Below are positions 6,975 through 18,791 of a stretch of DNA of 64,000 bases, piece by piece. Source of the DNA: an uncultured Caldimonas sp. (GTDB lineage: Bacteria; Pseudomonadota; Gammaproteobacteria; Burkholderiales; Burkholderiaceae). The position numbers and the translations under genes are program-made. The notes under the pieces were generated by a model. That model saw only the letters and a list, made by a program, of their open reading frames with translations, searched no databases and was not told the origin of the DNA. The first letter of the stretch is position 1, and the number at the start of each line of letters is the position of its first letter. The stretch covers positions 69,807-133,806 of the forward strand of contig NZ_CAMLJQ010000010.1 in NCBI RefSeq assembly GCF_946480305.1, read 5' to 3'.

Positions 6975-9092
6975 TCAGGCCGACTTGAGGTTCGGGTACC
7001 GGACGTGTTCGACCAGCTCCTGAACTTCCTTCTTGGGCGCCGGCGTCACCAGGCTCACCAGAATGATGATCGCGAAGCCGAGCGGCACTCCGAACACACC
7101 CGCCGAGATGGGCTGGATGCCGAACCACAACTCCACCGGTGACGTAATGCCGAAGATGCCTCGCAGCCAGGGCTGGGTGGTGGCCATGTAGTAGAAGGTG
7201 ATGCCAAGACCGCCGATCATGCCGAGCACCGCCCCCATCGTGGAAGCGCGCTTCCAGAAGATGCCGAGCACCAGCGCCGGGAAGAACGCCGCGGCAGCGA
7301 ACGAGAAGGCAGCAGAAACGAGGAACAGGATGTCCGCAGGCTTCTGCGCCGCCACGTACGCCGCGCACAGGGCCACCACCAGCAACAGGATCTTGGAGAT
7401 CATGACGCGGCGGGAGGTGGGCGCGTTCGGATCGATCATCTTGTAGTACAGGTCGTGCGACAGCGCGTTGGCGATCGTCAGCAGCAACCCGTCCGCCGTG
7501 GACAGTGCCGCAGCGAGACCGCCTGCCGCCACCATGCCCGACACGACATACGGCAAGCCGCCGATGGCCGGAGTCGCCAGCACGATGATGTCGCCGCCGA
7601 TCTTCATCTCGCCGAGCTGGAAGATGCCGTCCTTGTTGACGTCGGTCACCGAGAGCAGGCCCGGGTCGACCCGGTTCCAGGCGGCAATCCAGTCAGGCAG
7701 CTTGTCGAACGGTGTTCCCACCAGCACGGTGAAGATCTCGTACTTCACGAGCACTGCCAAGGCAGGGGCCGTGAAGTACAGCAGGAAGATGAAGAACAGC
7801 GACCAGAACACCGACTCCCGCGCCTGCTTCACCGACGGTGTCGTGTAGTACCGCATGAGGATGTGCGGCAGCGCAGCCGTTCCCACCATCAGACAGAACA
7901 CCAACGCGAGGAAGTTGCGACGAGACTCGTCGAACGCCTTCTTTGCCGCCTCGTCCCCGTTGGGATCGCCTGCAAAGATCTGCGCATGTGCGGGCATGCC
8001 CGCCAGCGGTTTCGCTCGCGCCTCGGCTGCGGTCTTGGCGGCGGTATAGGCCTTGCGCGCGTCCGCCTCGGTCTGCGGCAAAGCAGACACCGCCTTTTCA
8101 GCAGCCTGGATGTCTGCCAGCGGGGCGTTCTGCGCCTTCAGATCGGCCAGCTTCTGCTCGGCAGCGGCCTTGTCGGCAGCCATTGCGGCAGGAACATCTT
8201 GCAGTTTTGCACTCGCTGCCGCGGCCTGCTGCTTGAAGATCTCGATGACTTCGAGTTCCTTCGGATCCTCACGCAGTTGTTTTTCCTTCGCCGAAACCTT
8301 TTCCAGCTGGAAGCCGTAGATGGCTTGCGGCACCGGTACGCTGGTCTGCTTGACCGACAGCCAGATCACCGGAACGAGGTACGCAATGATCAGGATGATG
8401 TACTGCGCCACCTGCGTCCACGTCACCGCCCGCATGCCACCGAGGAACGAACACACCAGGATGCCGCCGAGGCCGACGAAGATGCCGATCTCGAACGCCA
8501 GGCCGGACAGTCGGGCAGTGATGATGCCCACGCCGTAGATCTGCGCCACCACGTACGTGAAGGAGCAAAGGATCGCGGCGCAGATGCCGATGAATCGGGC
8601 TGCATTGCCGCCGTAGCGCGCACCGAGAAAGTCCGGGATCGTGAACTGCCCGAACTTCCGCAGATACGGCGCCAGGAACAGTGCCACCAGGCAGTAGCCG
8701 CCCGTCCATCCCATGATGAACGCAAGGCCGCCGTAGCCCGTCAGGTAGAGCGTGCCCGCCATGCCGATGAACGACGCGGCAGACATCCAGTCGGCACCTG
8801 TCGCCATGCCGTTGTAGATGGCCGGCACGCGCCGCCCGGCCACGTAGTACTCAGCGGCATCTGTCGTGCGACTCATGATGCCGATGCCGGCATACAGCGC
8901 CACGGTGGCGAGCAGGAAGATGAAGCCGATCCAGTTCCTGGGCAATCCCATCTGCTCCAGGATCGCCAGCACGATGATGAAGACGATGAACCCGCCGGTG
9001 TACCAGCCGTACACCTTGTTGAGTTGCTTTTTGAAGGCCGCATTCGCAGCCGCGCCCGATGTGCCGCCAGCGGCGGGTGAAAGTCCAGCCAT
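6975..9092 (-). CDS. Sodium:solute symporter, VC_2705/ActP-like, with coiled-coil insertion
   Basis: A 705-aa inner-membrane transporter of the SSS family. Many hydrophobic segments are visible from about residue 33 onward, with family motifs ATGADWMSAASFIGMAG and AAALSTADGLLLTIANALSHD. Two soluble parts are unusual. Residues 262-392 form an Ala/Lys/Glu-rich, probably coiled-coil insertion. Residues 484-495 (DVNKDGIFQLGE) match a 12-residue EF-hand calcium loop. The start is ATG 9092, with GGAGGA seven bases upstream; an ATG at 9098 overlapping the preceding stop is too close to that site. It is paired with the upstream DUF4212 gene, as is usual for this subfamily. Substrate is unknown; acetate or a similar organic acid is plausible. 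Confidence 0.9.
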   Translation of the reverse strand: MAGLSPAAGGTSGAAANAAFKKQLNKVYGWYTGGFIVFIIVLAILEQMGLPRNWIGFIFLLATVALYAGIGIMSRTTDAAEYYVAGRRVPAIYNGMATGADWMSAASFIGMAGTLYLTGYGGLAFIMGWTGGYCLVALFLAPYLRKFGQFTIPDFLGARYGGNAARFIGICAAILCSFTYVVAQIYGVGIITARLSGLAFEIGIFVGLGGILVCSFLGGMRAVTWTQVAQYIILIIAYLVPVIWLSVKQTSVPVPQAIYGFQLEKVSAKEKQLREDPKELEVIEIFKQQAAAASAKLQDVPAAMAADKAAAEQKLADLKAQNAPLADIQAAEKAVSALPQTEADARKAYTAAKTAAEARAKPLAGMPAHAQIFAGDPNGDEAAKKAFDESRRNFLALVFCLMVGTAALPHILMRYYTTPSVKQARESVFWSLFFIFLLYFTAPALAVLVKYEIFTVLVGTPFDKLPDWIAAWNRVDPGLLSVTDVNKDGIFQLGEMKIGGDIIVLATPAIGGLPYVVSGMVAAGGLAAALSTADGLLLTIANALSHDLYYKMIDPNAPTSRRVMISKILLLVVALCAAYVAAQKPADILFLVSAAFSFAAAAFFPALVLGIFWKRASTMGAVLGMIGGLGITFYYMATTQPWLRGIFGITSPVELWFGIQPISAGVFGVPLGFAIIILVSLVTPAPKKEVQELVEHVRYPNLKSA

Positions 9093-9094
9093 GC

Positions 9095-9352
9095 TCATTC
9101 CTCCTCGGCAACGCCATGTTCCTGGTCGAGGCGGTTCATGTACCGCGCGTAGAACCAGATGATCACGACATAGACGATCAGCGCGCCTTGCGCTCCGACC
9201 CAAAAACTGAACGGCCAGCCGAAAAAGCTGAAGTTCAGATCCCGTGCGAAATAGCCGACAACGAACGTGACCAAGAACCAGATGGCCAGCAAGATGCTGG
9301 TCATCCTCAGGTTCTTGCTCCAGTACGCCTCATGCTTGCTTGTCAATTGCAT
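9095..9352 (-). CDS. DUF4212 small membrane subunit of the symporter
   Basis: An 85-aa protein with two transmembrane stretches (about residues 18-37 and 50-70) and the family signature KHEAYWSKNLRMTSILLAIW, FFGWPFSFWVGAQGA and YARYMNRLDQEHGV. DUF4212 proteins are regularly encoded beside VC_2705-type symporters and are regarded as an accessory subunit. ATG 9352 is chosen because GGAG lies ten bases upstream and the upstream in-frame sequence is not conserved-looking. Its TGA overlaps a possible ATG of the symporter, so the two are probably translationally coupled. Confidence 0.9.
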   Translation of the reverse strand: MQLTSKHEAYWSKNLRMTSILLAIWFLVTFVVGYFARDLNFSFFGWPFSFWVGAQGALIVYVVIIWFYARYMNRLDQEHGVAEEE

Positions 9353-9488
9353 GGCTGTGGTCTCCTCTGGTGCAGCCCCGGGCGAACCCGAAGCACGATG
9401 GCAATCCGCTTGCGTCTCCTGTGCAAGCCTGCTGCCGGATTGCCGCTTTGGCGCCCTGCCCTGCCGGTCGGAAAGGCAAGGCGCCGCG

Positions 9489-10082
9489 TCACACGGCCAA
9501 GCCGGTTTCGCGCTCGAGCTGAGTGGCGACCTTGGGCTCGAAGCCCTTGAGATGGCGAATGATCTTCGCCGCCTCTTCGGGCTCGTGACGATCCACATGC
9601 ACCCGCGCCATCTGGTACCAGGCATACGGGCTCATGGGCTGCAGTTCGGTGTTGCGCTTCAGGGCAGCAATCGCTTCGTCGAAGCGATGAGCGCGGATCA
9701 GGACGAGACCCAGGCCATACCAGGCACGGTCGAGCTTGGGGTCGAGTTCGACCGCCCGGCGAAAGCAATGCTCCGCGTCATCAGTGCGGCCGGCCTCGTC
9801 GAGGAGGAATCCATGGTTGAACCAGGCGGCAGCGCTGTGCTGCGGGTGCCGCTCGGTAAGGGCGCGGTAATCGGCCAAGGCAGCATCGCGCCGCCCTGCG
9901 CTGGCGTGCAGATGGGCCCGGCTCGCGAGCGCATAGGCGTCGTCAGGAAACGCCAGCAGCATTTCGTCGAACAGGGCGTGCGCGCGCCGCGACTGGCCGA
10001 CGATCAACCACGCGATGGCCTGCCACTTCAGGAGCCGGTACCGCAGGCGGGTCGGCCGATTCGATCCACCGTTCATCGACAT
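9489..10082 (-). CDS. TPR-repeat protein
   Basis: A 197-aa soluble helical protein made largely of tetratricopeptide repeats from about residue 20 to 180. Repeat-like units include AWFNHGFLLDEAGRTDDAEH, AWYGLGLVLIRAHRFDEAIA and AWYQMARVHVDRHEPEEAAK. No signal peptide is evident. Such proteins usually mediate protein contacts; no specific partner can be named. The start ATG 10082 has GGAG seven bases upstream and overlaps the 3' end of the small membrane gene by 10 bp, so the pair is probably co-translated. A gap of about 135 bp, in which I see nothing clear, separates it from DUF4212. Confidence 0.8.
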   Translation of the reverse strand: MSMNGGSNRPTRLRYRLLKWQAIAWLIVGQSRRAHALFDEMLLAFPDDAYALASRAHLHASAGRRDAALADYRALTERHPQHSAAAWFNHGFLLDEAGRTDDAEHCFRRAVELDPKLDRAWYGLGLVLIRAHRFDEAIAALKRNTELQPMSPYAWYQMARVHVDRHEPEEAAKIIRHLKGFEPKVATQLERETGLAV

Positions 10083-10369
10083 AGGTGAACTCCGATCTCG
10101 AGACAGATGCTGATGCGGATGTAGGTGGCGACGATCCAGGCCATGGCCAGCAGCAGGAAAGTCACCAGGGGAACGTGGGCATCGATCACCAGCCTGGGCG
10201 TGATCAGCCGGGTCGCTTTGATGAAAGGACGGGTCAGCACGCTCAGCAACTGGTAGAACAGATTGGCGTCCCGCTTCTGACCCGCGAGGAGGCCCAGGAT
10301 CCACTGTCCGACCAGAGCCATCAACGCGATCTCCATGATCAGCTTCGCGGCTGACGCCAGCAGCAGCAT
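10073..10369 (-). CDS. Small membrane protein (YggT-like), function unknown
   Basis: A 98-aa protein with hydrophobic segments near residues 3-30 and 66-86, separated by the basic and polar stretch GQKRDANLFYQLLSVLTRPF and RLITPRLVIDAHVP. The layout, with a membrane helix, a conserved RPF and P-rich turn, then a second helix, resembles YggT-type proteins, but the match is by eye and only moderate. ATG 10369 is preferred over TTG 10375 because AAGGG sits at proper distance. It overlaps the TPR gene downstream. No function is proposed. Confidence 0.65.
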   Translation of the reverse strand: MLLLASAAKLIMEIALMALVGQWILGLLAGQKRDANLFYQLLSVLTRPFIKATRLITPRLVIDAHVPLVTFLLLAMAWIVATYIRISICLEIGVHLCR

Positions 10370-10480
10370 TGGCAACCCTTCTGTGCGTGTACCTGTAACG
10401 CATTCTTGGCCGGTGCCTTACGCGTCTCTGACATCGGCACCCGTCCGAAGGAAAGCCCGATCGGGACTTTCCCTAGCATC

Positions 10481-10509
10481 AAAAACAAAAACGGCTCCCG
10501 AAGGAGCCG
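10481..10509 (-). terminator. Terminator of ppsA
   Basis: CGGCTCC and GGAGCCG pair around CGAA. The minus strand then reads TTTTTGTTTTT. It lies about 32 bp past the ppsA stop. The stem uses the same GGCTCC core as the phoH/dnaB terminator. Confidence 0.8.
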
Positions 10510-10540
10510 CTCTTATCGCCAGGCGCGAGATGAACCGGGC

Positions 10541-12940
<2,400 letters not shown>

Positions 12941-12989
12941 GGGAAAGCTCCGTGATGTTGAGAAACCGGTGCCTCCGAGCCCCCGCGCA

Positions 12990-13006
12990 GTGCTGCCTGG
13001 CAGCAC
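12990..13006 (-). other. Hairpin in the ppsA/ppsR intergenic region
   Basis: GTGCTGC and GCAGCAC are separated by CTG, a perfect 7-bp inverted repeat 50 bp upstream of ppsA. There is no T-run, so it is not a terminator. Operator or leader hairpin are both possible. Confidence 0.35.
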
Positions 13007-13146
13007 AAAGGCGCACGCAGGCCGACCCACTTTGTGGATTCTGGTTCGTGTGGTGTGGCGCGCATGGGTATGGACAAGAGGTAATCCAGAGAATTCTACG
13101 GGGCTTTTCCAGGCGAGCACTGAATAAAGGCTAAACAATCCGCGAC

Positions 13147-13968
13147 ATGTCTACCCGCACCGTGTTCTTCGTTTCCGACGGCACCGGCATCACTGCCGAA
13201 ACGTTCGGCAATTCGATCCTGAAACAATTCGCTATTCAGCCGCGGCATATCAGGATGCCATTCATCGATTCGGTCGAAAAAGCGAATCAGGCCGTCGCCG
13301 ACATCAACCGGACGGCAGAAGTCGAGGGGCGCAAGCCGATCGTCTTCACGACGCTGGTCGACGAAGAGGTCCTCGCCGTCGTGAAGAACGGCTGCAAGGG
13401 GCTGCTGCTCGACATGTTCATGACCTTCGTCGAGCCGCTCGAACTCGAGTTCGGGATGAAGTCCAACCACCGGGTGGGCCGCTTCTCGGACATCGCGAAG
13501 AGCCAGGAGTATCACAACCGCATCGAGGCCATCAACTTCTCGCTGGCGCATGACGACGGCCAGTCCGCCAAGAATCTGCAGGAAGCCGATGTGATCCTCG
13601 TGGGTGTGAGCCGCAGCGGGAAGACGCCCACCTCGCTGTACCTGGCGATGCAGCACGGGATCAAGGCCGCCAACTATCCGTTGATCCCCGAGGACTTCGA
13701 ACGCAACTGCCTGCCCTCCTCGCTGGTGCCCCACAAGGCCAAATGTTTCGGTCTCACCATCGCCCCCGATCGATTGGCAGAGATCCGCCACGAGCGCCGA
13801 CCGGGTAGCAAGTACGCCAGCATCGAGAATTGCCGCTACGAGATCTCCGCCGCGGAAGCGCTGATGCGGCGAGAGGGCATCTCCTGGCTGTCGTCGACCC
13901 ACAAGTCGATCGAGGAGATCGCGACGACCATTCTTCGTGACATCCGTCCCGACCGCCTGATCTACTGA
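13147..13968 (+). CDS. ppsR: PEP synthase regulatory protein (bifunctional kinase/pyrophosphorylase)
   Basis: A DUF299-family protein of 273 aa that inactivates PEP synthase by ADP-dependent phosphorylation and reactivates it by Pi-dependent dephosphorylation. It begins with [19 protein letters not shown] and holds the P-loop [16 protein letters not shown] near residues 152-167, both diagnostic. The late [19 protein letters not shown] segment is also conserved. ATG 13147 has no strong Shine-Dalgarno. The divergent partner ppsA is its target. Its 3' end overlaps the convergent SpoU methylase gene by 7 bp. Confidence 0.96.
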   Translation: MSTRTVFFVSDGTGITAETFGNSILKQFAIQPRHIRMPFIDSVEKANQAVADINRTAEVEGRKPIVFTTLVDEEVLAVVKNGCKGLLLDMFMTFVEPLELEFGMKSNHRVGRFSDIAKSQEYHNRIEAINFSLAHDDGQSAKNLQEADVILVGVSRSGKTPTSLYLAMQHGIKAANYPLIPEDFERNCLPSSLVPHKAKCFGLTIAPDRLAEIRHERRPGSKYASIENCRYEISAAEALMRREGISWLSSTHKSIEEIATTILRDIRPDRLIY

Positions 13969-14747
13969 GCCGCGCTCAACTGCCGCCGCAAACCTTCATA
14001 GAAGCAGACGGCAGCGGCTGCAGCCACGTTGAGCGACTCCTCGCCGCCAGGCTGGGGAATGCGCACGCTGAACGCACACCGTTCCTGCAACCCGGGCGAC
14101 ACGCCCTGCCCCTCATGCCCGAGCACCCAGGCACATGGAGAGGGCAGTTCGGTCGTGTGCAATTCAGCTTCCGTGTGCGAACTGGTGGCCACGAGCGGTA
14201 CGAGCAAAGCGTCCAACGCGTCGAGGTCGACGGCTTCGATCAACCTCAATCCGAAGTGGGCCCCCATGCCGGCACGCAGCACCTTGGGAGACCATAAAGC
14301 CGCCGTGCCGCGCAACGCAATGACTTGCCTCACGCCGAAGGCGGCAGCGCTGCGCAGGATGGAGCCGACATTGCCGGCGTCCTGCAATCGGTCGAGCACG
14401 ACGCTCGCGCTGCCGGGTTCGATGGCGGTATCGGCGCTCCACGGCACGACGAATCCGACGCCTGCAGGAGACTCGAGCCCACTGATGGACTTGAACAGGG
14501 CGTCGGGAATCACCGTCTGCCGGGATGCACTGCCGCACAACTCGCGCACGCTCCGCTGGCCCCAGCCCGACTCTGAAGCAACGGCATGAAGCACCGGATG
14601 GCCGCGCTGCACGCAGGCCGAACAGAGGTGGTCCCCCTCGATCCACGCTTCGCCGAGCTTCCGGTATGCCGAAGCATCGTGTGCCAACTTGCGCAAACGC
14701 ACCAGGAGCGGGTTGTCGCGCGAGGTCACGCGCGCGGGTGGCTGCAT
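13962..14747 (-). CDS. TrmH/SpoU-family RNA 2'-O-methyltransferase
   Basis: A SAM-dependent RNA ribose methyltransferase with a trefoil-knot fold, 261 aa. Residues 1-100 form the substrate-binding domain ([16 protein letters not shown]). The SPOUT domain shows motif 1 [21 protein letters not shown] (about 118-138), motif 2 [20 protein letters not shown], and motif 3 [11 protein letters not shown] with [19 protein letters not shown]. The target nucleotide, rRNA or tRNA, cannot be told from sequence. Its ATG overlaps the rnhB stop (TAATG), suggesting coupling, and it ends the rpsB-to-rnhB superoperon. It overlaps ppsR tail to tail. Confidence 0.92.
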   Translation of the reverse strand: MQPPARVTSRDNPLLVRLRKLAHDASAYRKLGEAWIEGDHLCSACVQRGHPVLHAVASESGWGQRSVRELCGSASRQTVIPDALFKSISGLESPAGVGFVVPWSADTAIEPGSASVVLDRLQDAGNVGSILRSAAAFGVRQVIALRGTAALWSPKVLRAGMGAHFGLRLIEAVDLDALDALLVPLVATSSHTEAELHTTELPSPCAWVLGHEGQGVSPGLQERCAFSVRIPQPGGEESLNVAAAAAVCFYEGLRRQLSAAQ

Positions 14748-15370
14748 TACCCCGCCCCCAACACAGCACGAACAGGAGCAAAGCTCTTGCGGTGTACAGA
14801 GCAGGCCCCGTGCGCCTGCAACGCTGCCAGATGCTCCGGCGTCGGATACCCCTTGTGGTCGGCGAACCCGTACTGCGGGTGCAACTCATGCAGCCTGAGG
14901 CACAGCCGATCGCGGTGCACCTTGGCAAGGATCGACGCCGCCGAGATTGCCTGGACCTTCGCGTCGCCCTGCACGATGGCTTCAGCAGCCACCTTCAGCA
15001 CCGGCAGACGGTTGCCATCCACCAGCACCTTGGCCGGCTTGAGCCGCAACGACTCCACCGCGCGGCGCATGGCCAGCATCGTGGCCTGCAGGATGTTCAG
15101 GTTGTCGATCTCGTCGACGCTCGCTTCCGCGATGGCACAGCACAATGCCTTCGCGCGGATCTCATCGAAGAGGCGTTCCCTGGCCTTTTCGCTCAGTTGC
15201 TTGGAATCGGCCAGGCCGACGATCGGATTCTCGTCGTCCAGGATCACGGCTGCCGCCACTACCGGCCCGGCCAGCGGCCCGCGACCTGCCTCGTCCACGC
15301 CGGCAACCAGACCGGTCGTGTCCCAACTGAGGGGCAGTTGTTCAAGCTTCGAGGACTTTCGCGATCGCAT
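14747..15370 (-). CDS. rnhB: Ribonuclease HII
   Basis: Cleaves the RNA strand of RNA-DNA hybrids and removes misincorporated ribonucleotides; 207 aa. Active-site carboxylates lie in [18 protein letters not shown] (Asp-Glu, about 21-40), KVLVDGN and [14 protein letters not shown]. The C-terminal [13 protein letters not shown] block is typical. ATG 15370 lies inside the 3' end of lpxB, giving a 29-bp overlap; there is no strong Shine-Dalgarno, so coupling to lpxB translation is likely. The lpxB-rnhB-SpoU order is common in proteobacteria. Confidence 0.94.
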   Translation of the reverse strand: MRSRKSSKLEQLPLSWDTTGLVAGVDEAGRGPLAGPVVAAAVILDDENPIVGLADSKQLSEKARERLFDEIRAKALCCAIAEASVDEIDNLNILQATMLAMRRAVESLRLKPAKVLVDGNRLPVLKVAAEAIVQGDAKVQAISAASILAKVHRDRLCLRLHELHPQYGFADHKGYPTPEHLAALQAHGACSVHRKSFAPVRAVLGAG

Positions 15371-16484
15371 CGGTAGCTGCCTGCGAAGTGTTGCAACGAA
15401 GGCGTTGGTGCAGTTCGGTGAACCGGGCAGCAACGGCCTCGCAGCGGGCTGGATGGTCCAGCCACGCCAACGTGGCATCAGCCAGAGACTGCGGCGTCGC
15501 CAGCTCCTGCAGCAGTTCGGGCACGACAAACTCCCTGCAAAGAATGTTGGGCAACCCGACCCACGGAAGGTAACCCATGCGACGCATGATCATCGCACTC
15601 AGCCAGTGCATGCTGTAGGTGATGACCATCGGCTTCTTGAACAGCGCTGCCTCCAGGGTTGCGGTTCCGCTGGCGATGAGCACGGAATCGCAGGCTGCAA
15701 GCGCTTCGTGTGAGCGGCCGTCGAGCCGCAGGATGTTCGCGCCTTCTGCGTACTGCGCCACGATCGGCTCCACCATTCCTGCCAGACCGGGCACGATCGG
15801 AAGCACGAATTTCAACCCGGGACGGCGCCGCTGCAATTCAGCTGCCGCCGCGACGATCTTGGGCGCGTTGTACTGGATCTCGCTGAGGCGGCTGCCCGGC
15901 AGCAGGGCCACCACCGTGTCCTCCTCGCGCAGCCCGAGGGCCTGCCGTGCCTCGCGACGCGGCACCTCCATCGAGATGGCATCGGCCAACGGGTGCCCGA
16001 CGTAGGTCGCGGCGATGCCGTGCTGCGCAAGCAGTTCCGGTTCAAAAGGAAAGAGACAGAGGACGTGGTCCGCAGAACGCCGGATCTTGTGGACGCGTTT
16101 GCCGCGCCACGCCCAGATCGACGGGCAGACGAACTGGATGGTCCGCACCCCGGCCGCGCGGAGCTTCTCTTCGAGTCCGAGATTGAAATCCGGCGCATCG
16201 ATCCCGATGAAAGCGCTCGGTTTATCTTGCAACAGCCGGTCGCAGAGCTGGGAGCGGATCCCGGCGATTTCGCGGTAGTGCCTGAGCACCTCGACATACC
16301 CGCGCACCGCCAGCTTTTCATGGGGCCACCATGCGTCGAAACCATGCTCCCGCATCCGAGGTCCGCCGATGCCGTAGGAGCGCAGCCCGGGCCAGCGCTC
16401 ATTGAGCGCCCGCATGAGCAGACCCGCGAGCAGGTCGCCTGACGCTTCACCGGCCACCATGGCCAGACGAGGAATGCGCTCCAT
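15342..16484 (-). CDS. lpxB: Lipid-A-disaccharide synthase
   Basis: Glycosyltransferase joining lipid X and UDP-diacylglucosamine to form the lipid A disaccharide at the inner membrane; 380 aa. It opens [18 protein letters not shown] and contains [38 protein letters not shown] and [15 protein letters not shown], the usual GT19 signatures. ATG 16484 is chosen by homology to the standard N-terminus; the TTG at 16526 would run into lpxA. It starts 10 bp after the lpxA stop. Confidence 0.96.
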   Translation of the reverse strand: MERIPRLAMVAGEASGDLLAGLLMRALNERWPGLRSYGIGGPRMREHGFDAWWPHEKLAVRGYVEVLRHYREIAGIRSQLCDRLLQDKPSAFIGIDAPDFNLGLEEKLRAAGVRTIQFVCPSIWAWRGKRVHKIRRSADHVLCLFPFEPELLAQHGIAATYVGHPLADAISMEVPRREARQALGLREEDTVVALLPGSRLSEIQYNAPKIVAAAAELQRRRPGLKFVLPIVPGLAGMVEPIVAQYAEGANILRLDGRSHEALAACDSVLIASGTATLEAALFKKPMVITYSMHWLSAMIMRRMGYLPWVGLPNILCREFVVPELLQELATPQSLADATLAWLDHPARCEAVAARFTELHQRLRCNTSQAATDAIAKVLEA

Positions 16485-16494
16485 CGAAGAGGAA

Positions 16495-17283
16495 TCAGCG
16501 AACGATGCCGCGCGTGGACTGCGCAAGAAAACCCAGCATCGTCTCTGCGTCGGACTGCATGTCCGCGTCGCGGCCGGGCAGGTTGGCGATCTGTTGCCTC
16601 GCGTCTTCGAGCGTCAGGCCCTGGCGATACAGCAGCCGGTGCATCTGCTTCAAATGGGCGATCCGTTCGTTCGAGAAGCCACGCCGGCGCAGCCCTTCCA
16701 CATTCAGCCCGCGCACTGCCAGCGGGTTGCCGGCAGCCGTCATGAAAGGCGGGATGTCCTGCGATACATGGCTGCCGAAGCCGGCCATCGCGTGGGCCCC
16801 GACCTTGACGAACTGGTGGATGCCCGTCAGCCCGCCGATGAATACCCAGTCGCCAAGATGCACGTGGCCAGCCAGCGTTGCGTTGTTGGCGAGGATGGTC
16901 CGGTTTCCGATCACGCAATCGTGCGCGATGTGCACGTACGCCATGATCCAGTTGTCATTGCCGATCGTGGTGACGCCGCCGTCCTGCACGGTCCCTCTGC
17001 TGAAGGTACAGAACTCCCGGATGGTGTTGCGATCACCGATCCGCAGTTCGGTCGCCTCGCCGCGGTACTTCATGTCCTGCGGGTCGGAACCCAACGACGC
17101 GAACTGGTAGATGCGGTTGTCCCGCCCGATGGTCGTCGGCCCCTCGATGGTGCAGTGCGCGCCGACGCTCGAGCCTTCGCCGATGCGTACGCCCGCCCCG
17201 ATCACCGCATACGGACCGATTCGGACGTTCTCTCCGAGTTCCGCCTTGGGGTCGACGATTGCCGTGGAATGGACCTCAGCCAT
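16495..17283 (-). CDS. lpxA: UDP-N-acetylglucosamine acyltransferase
   Basis: First step of lipid A synthesis, moving a 3-hydroxyacyl chain from ACP to UDP-GlcNAc; 262 aa. A left-handed beta helix of hexapeptide repeats fills the first two thirds (for example [19 protein letters not shown]). The catalytic His is in [18 protein letters not shown] near residue 126, and [15 protein letters not shown] follows. The C-terminal helices include [22 protein letters not shown] 17283 has GGGAG upstream. It sits between fabZ and lpxB as in the classical cluster. Confidence 0.97.
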   Translation of the reverse strand: MAEVHSTAIVDPKAELGENVRIGPYAVIGAGVRIGEGSSVGAHCTIEGPTTIGRDNRIYQFASLGSDPQDMKYRGEATELRIGDRNTIREFCTFSRGTVQDGGVTTIGNDNWIMAYVHIAHDCVIGNRTILANNATLAGHVHLGDWVFIGGLTGIHQFVKVGAHAMAGFGSHVSQDIPPFMTAAGNPLAVRGLNVEGLRRRGFSNERIAHLKQMHRLLYRQGLTLEDARQQIANLPGRDADMQSDAETMLGFLAQSTRGIVR

Positions 17284-17295
17284 GAGCGGCTCCCG

Positions 17296-17742
17296 TCACT
17301 CTTCTTCGATCAGGCGCATCGTGCACATCAACTCCGCTTCGACGGCCAGTTCACCGTCCACCAAAGCCTGGCACTTGAACTTGTAGATGCCTCCCCGTGC
17401 ACGGTCCAGGGAGACCTCGAGCATGAGCTGATCGCCGGGCTCCACCGGGCGCTTGAAACGTGCACCGTCGATGCCGACGAAGTAGTACACAGCCCTTGGA
17501 TCCAGCTCCTTGCCTTGCGTGTCGAACGCCAGCAATGCCGACGCCTGTGCCAGAGCCTCGAGCATCAGCACCCCGGGCATGACAGGGCGATTGGGAAAAT
17601 GGCCGGTGAAGAAAGGTTCGTTGATCGTGACGTTCTTCAGCGCGCGAATGCGCTTGCCTTTTTCGAGTTCGAGCACCCGATCGACAAGCAGGATCGGGTA
17701 ACGATGCGGCAACTTCTTGAGAATCTGGTGGATGTCCATCAT
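17296..17742 (-). CDS. fabZ: 3-hydroxyacyl-[ACP] dehydratase FabZ
   Basis: Hot-dog-fold dehydratase of fatty-acid synthesis, 148 aa. The hallmark is [20 protein letters not shown], with catalytic His near residue 48 and Glu near 62. It begins [20 protein letters not shown]. Two tandem ATGs exist (17742 and 17739), and the lpxD stop codon overlaps them. The first is given. FabZ competes with LpxA and LpxD for hydroxyacyl-ACP, so co-transcription with lpx genes helps balance phospholipid and LPS supply; this is established in other Gram-negatives. Confidence 0.96.
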   Translation of the reverse strand: MMDIHQILKKLPHRYPILLVDRVLELEKGKRIRALKNVTINEPFFTGHFPNRPVMPGVLMLEALAQASALLAFDTQGKELDPRAVYYFVGIDGARFKRPVEPGDQLMLEVSLDRARGGIYKFKCQALVDGELAVEAELMCTMRLIEEE

Positions 17743-18791
17743 GGCGTGAGCTTCTTTTCCAGCACGCGCAAGCGTTCCCGCAGTGCGTGCAGTTGCCGCA
17801 ACGTCGCGGCATTCTTCTCCCAGTTTTTGTTGTCGTCGATCGGGAACGCGCCACTGTAGACGCCGGGTTTCAGCAAGGAACGACTGACCAGCGTCATGGC
17901 GGTCACATGCACATGGTCGACCAGTGTCAGATGCCCTGCAATGCCGACCCCACCCGCAATCGTGCAATGCGCACCGATGCGCGTGCTGCCCGCCACACCG
18001 ACGCAACCCGCCATCGCGGTGTGCGCTCCGATGTGGACGTTGTGTGCGATCTGGATAAGGTTATCCAGCTTCACGCCGTCTTCGATGACCGTGTCTTCCA
18101 GCGCACCACGATCGACACAGGTGTTCGCACCGATCTCGACATCGTCGCCGATGCGCACCGAACCGAGCTGCTCAATCTTCACCCAGGTGCCGCGATCCGG
18201 AGCAAAACCGAATCCGTCCGCGCCGATCACGACCCCGGAATGAAGGATGCAGCGCTGGCCGATCGAGCAGCCGTACAAGACGGAGACTCCTGGCGCCAAA
18301 CGGCTGCCCGCGCCGATCGATACTCGCGGCCCGACAACGCTGCGAGCCCCGATCACGACACCGTCGCCGATGACCGCGTGGTCTTCGACGACCGCCAAGG
18401 CATCGATCCGTACCCCCCGCCCGAGCGTCGCCGTTGGCGCCACCACGGCGCTCGCATGCACGCCGCCCGGCACAGCTGGTGCGGTTCGCCGCACCCACCA
18501 CTGGGTCAGTCTCGCGAAATAGAGATAGGGGTCGTCAACGACGATCGCCGCGCCCCGTCCGGCAGCCAGATCCCGGTAAGCAGGAGAAACGATCACGCAG
18601 CCGGCCTTGGTATGGGCAAGCTGCGAGGCATAACGAGGATTGGACAGAAAGCTGAGCGTGGCAGGCGTCGCGCCTTCGAGGGAGCCGATGCGTGAGATGC
18701 GCAGGTCGGCCGGGCCAACGAGGTCTCCGCCTAGCGCCTTCGTGATCTCACCGAGTGCAACATCGTCCACGGCCGCAGAATCACTTGCCAC
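17739..18791 (-). CDS. lpxD: UDP-3-O-(3-hydroxyacyl)glucosamine N-acyltransferase
   Basis: Third lipid A step, 350 aa. The N-terminal uridine-binding domain contains [21 protein letters not shown] long beta helix of hexapeptides follows. The catalytic His is in [18 protein letters not shown], and the C-terminal helix (about 315-348) is Leu/Arg-rich and coiled-coil-like. The start is GTG 18791, overlapping skp by 11 bp; a second GTG at 18770 is an alternative. Neither has a strong Shine-Dalgarno, which suggests coupling to skp. Confidence 0.95.
   Translation of the reverse strand: MASDSAAVDDVALGEITKALGGDLVGPADLRISRIGSLEGATPATLSFLSNPRYASQLAHTKAGCVIVSPAYRDLAAGRGAAIVVDDPYLYFARLTQWWVRRTAPAVPGGVHASAVVAPTATLGRGVRIDALAVVEDHAVIGDGVVIGARSVVGPRVSIGAGSRLAPGVSVLYGCSIGQRCILHSGVVIGADGFGFAPDRGTWVKIEQLGSVRIGDDVEIGANTCVDRGALEDTVIEDGVKLDNLIQIAHNVHIGAHTAMAGCVGVAGSTRIGAHCTIAGGVGIAGHLTLVDHVHVTAMTLVSRSLLKPGVYSGAFPIDDNKNWEKNAATLRQLHALRERLRVLEKKLTP

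Noticed and set aside
7455..9080. 541-codon Arg/His-rich frame opposite the symporter
   Set aside because: Complement of hydrophobic codons; no start signal or motif.
9098..9203. Longer N-terminus for the symporter
   Set aside because: The extension is Arg-rich, overlaps DUF4212, and the GGAGGA site points to ATG 9092.
10450..10472. Inverted repeat GGAAAG...CTTTCC downstream of ppsA
   Set aside because: Imperfect arms and no T-run; the neighbouring 10481-10509 hairpin is the better terminator.
3649..10509. Shared GGCTCC stem in the phoH/dnaB and ppsA terminators as a repeat family
   Set aside because: Only two copies and both work as ordinary terminators; the similarity can be chance.
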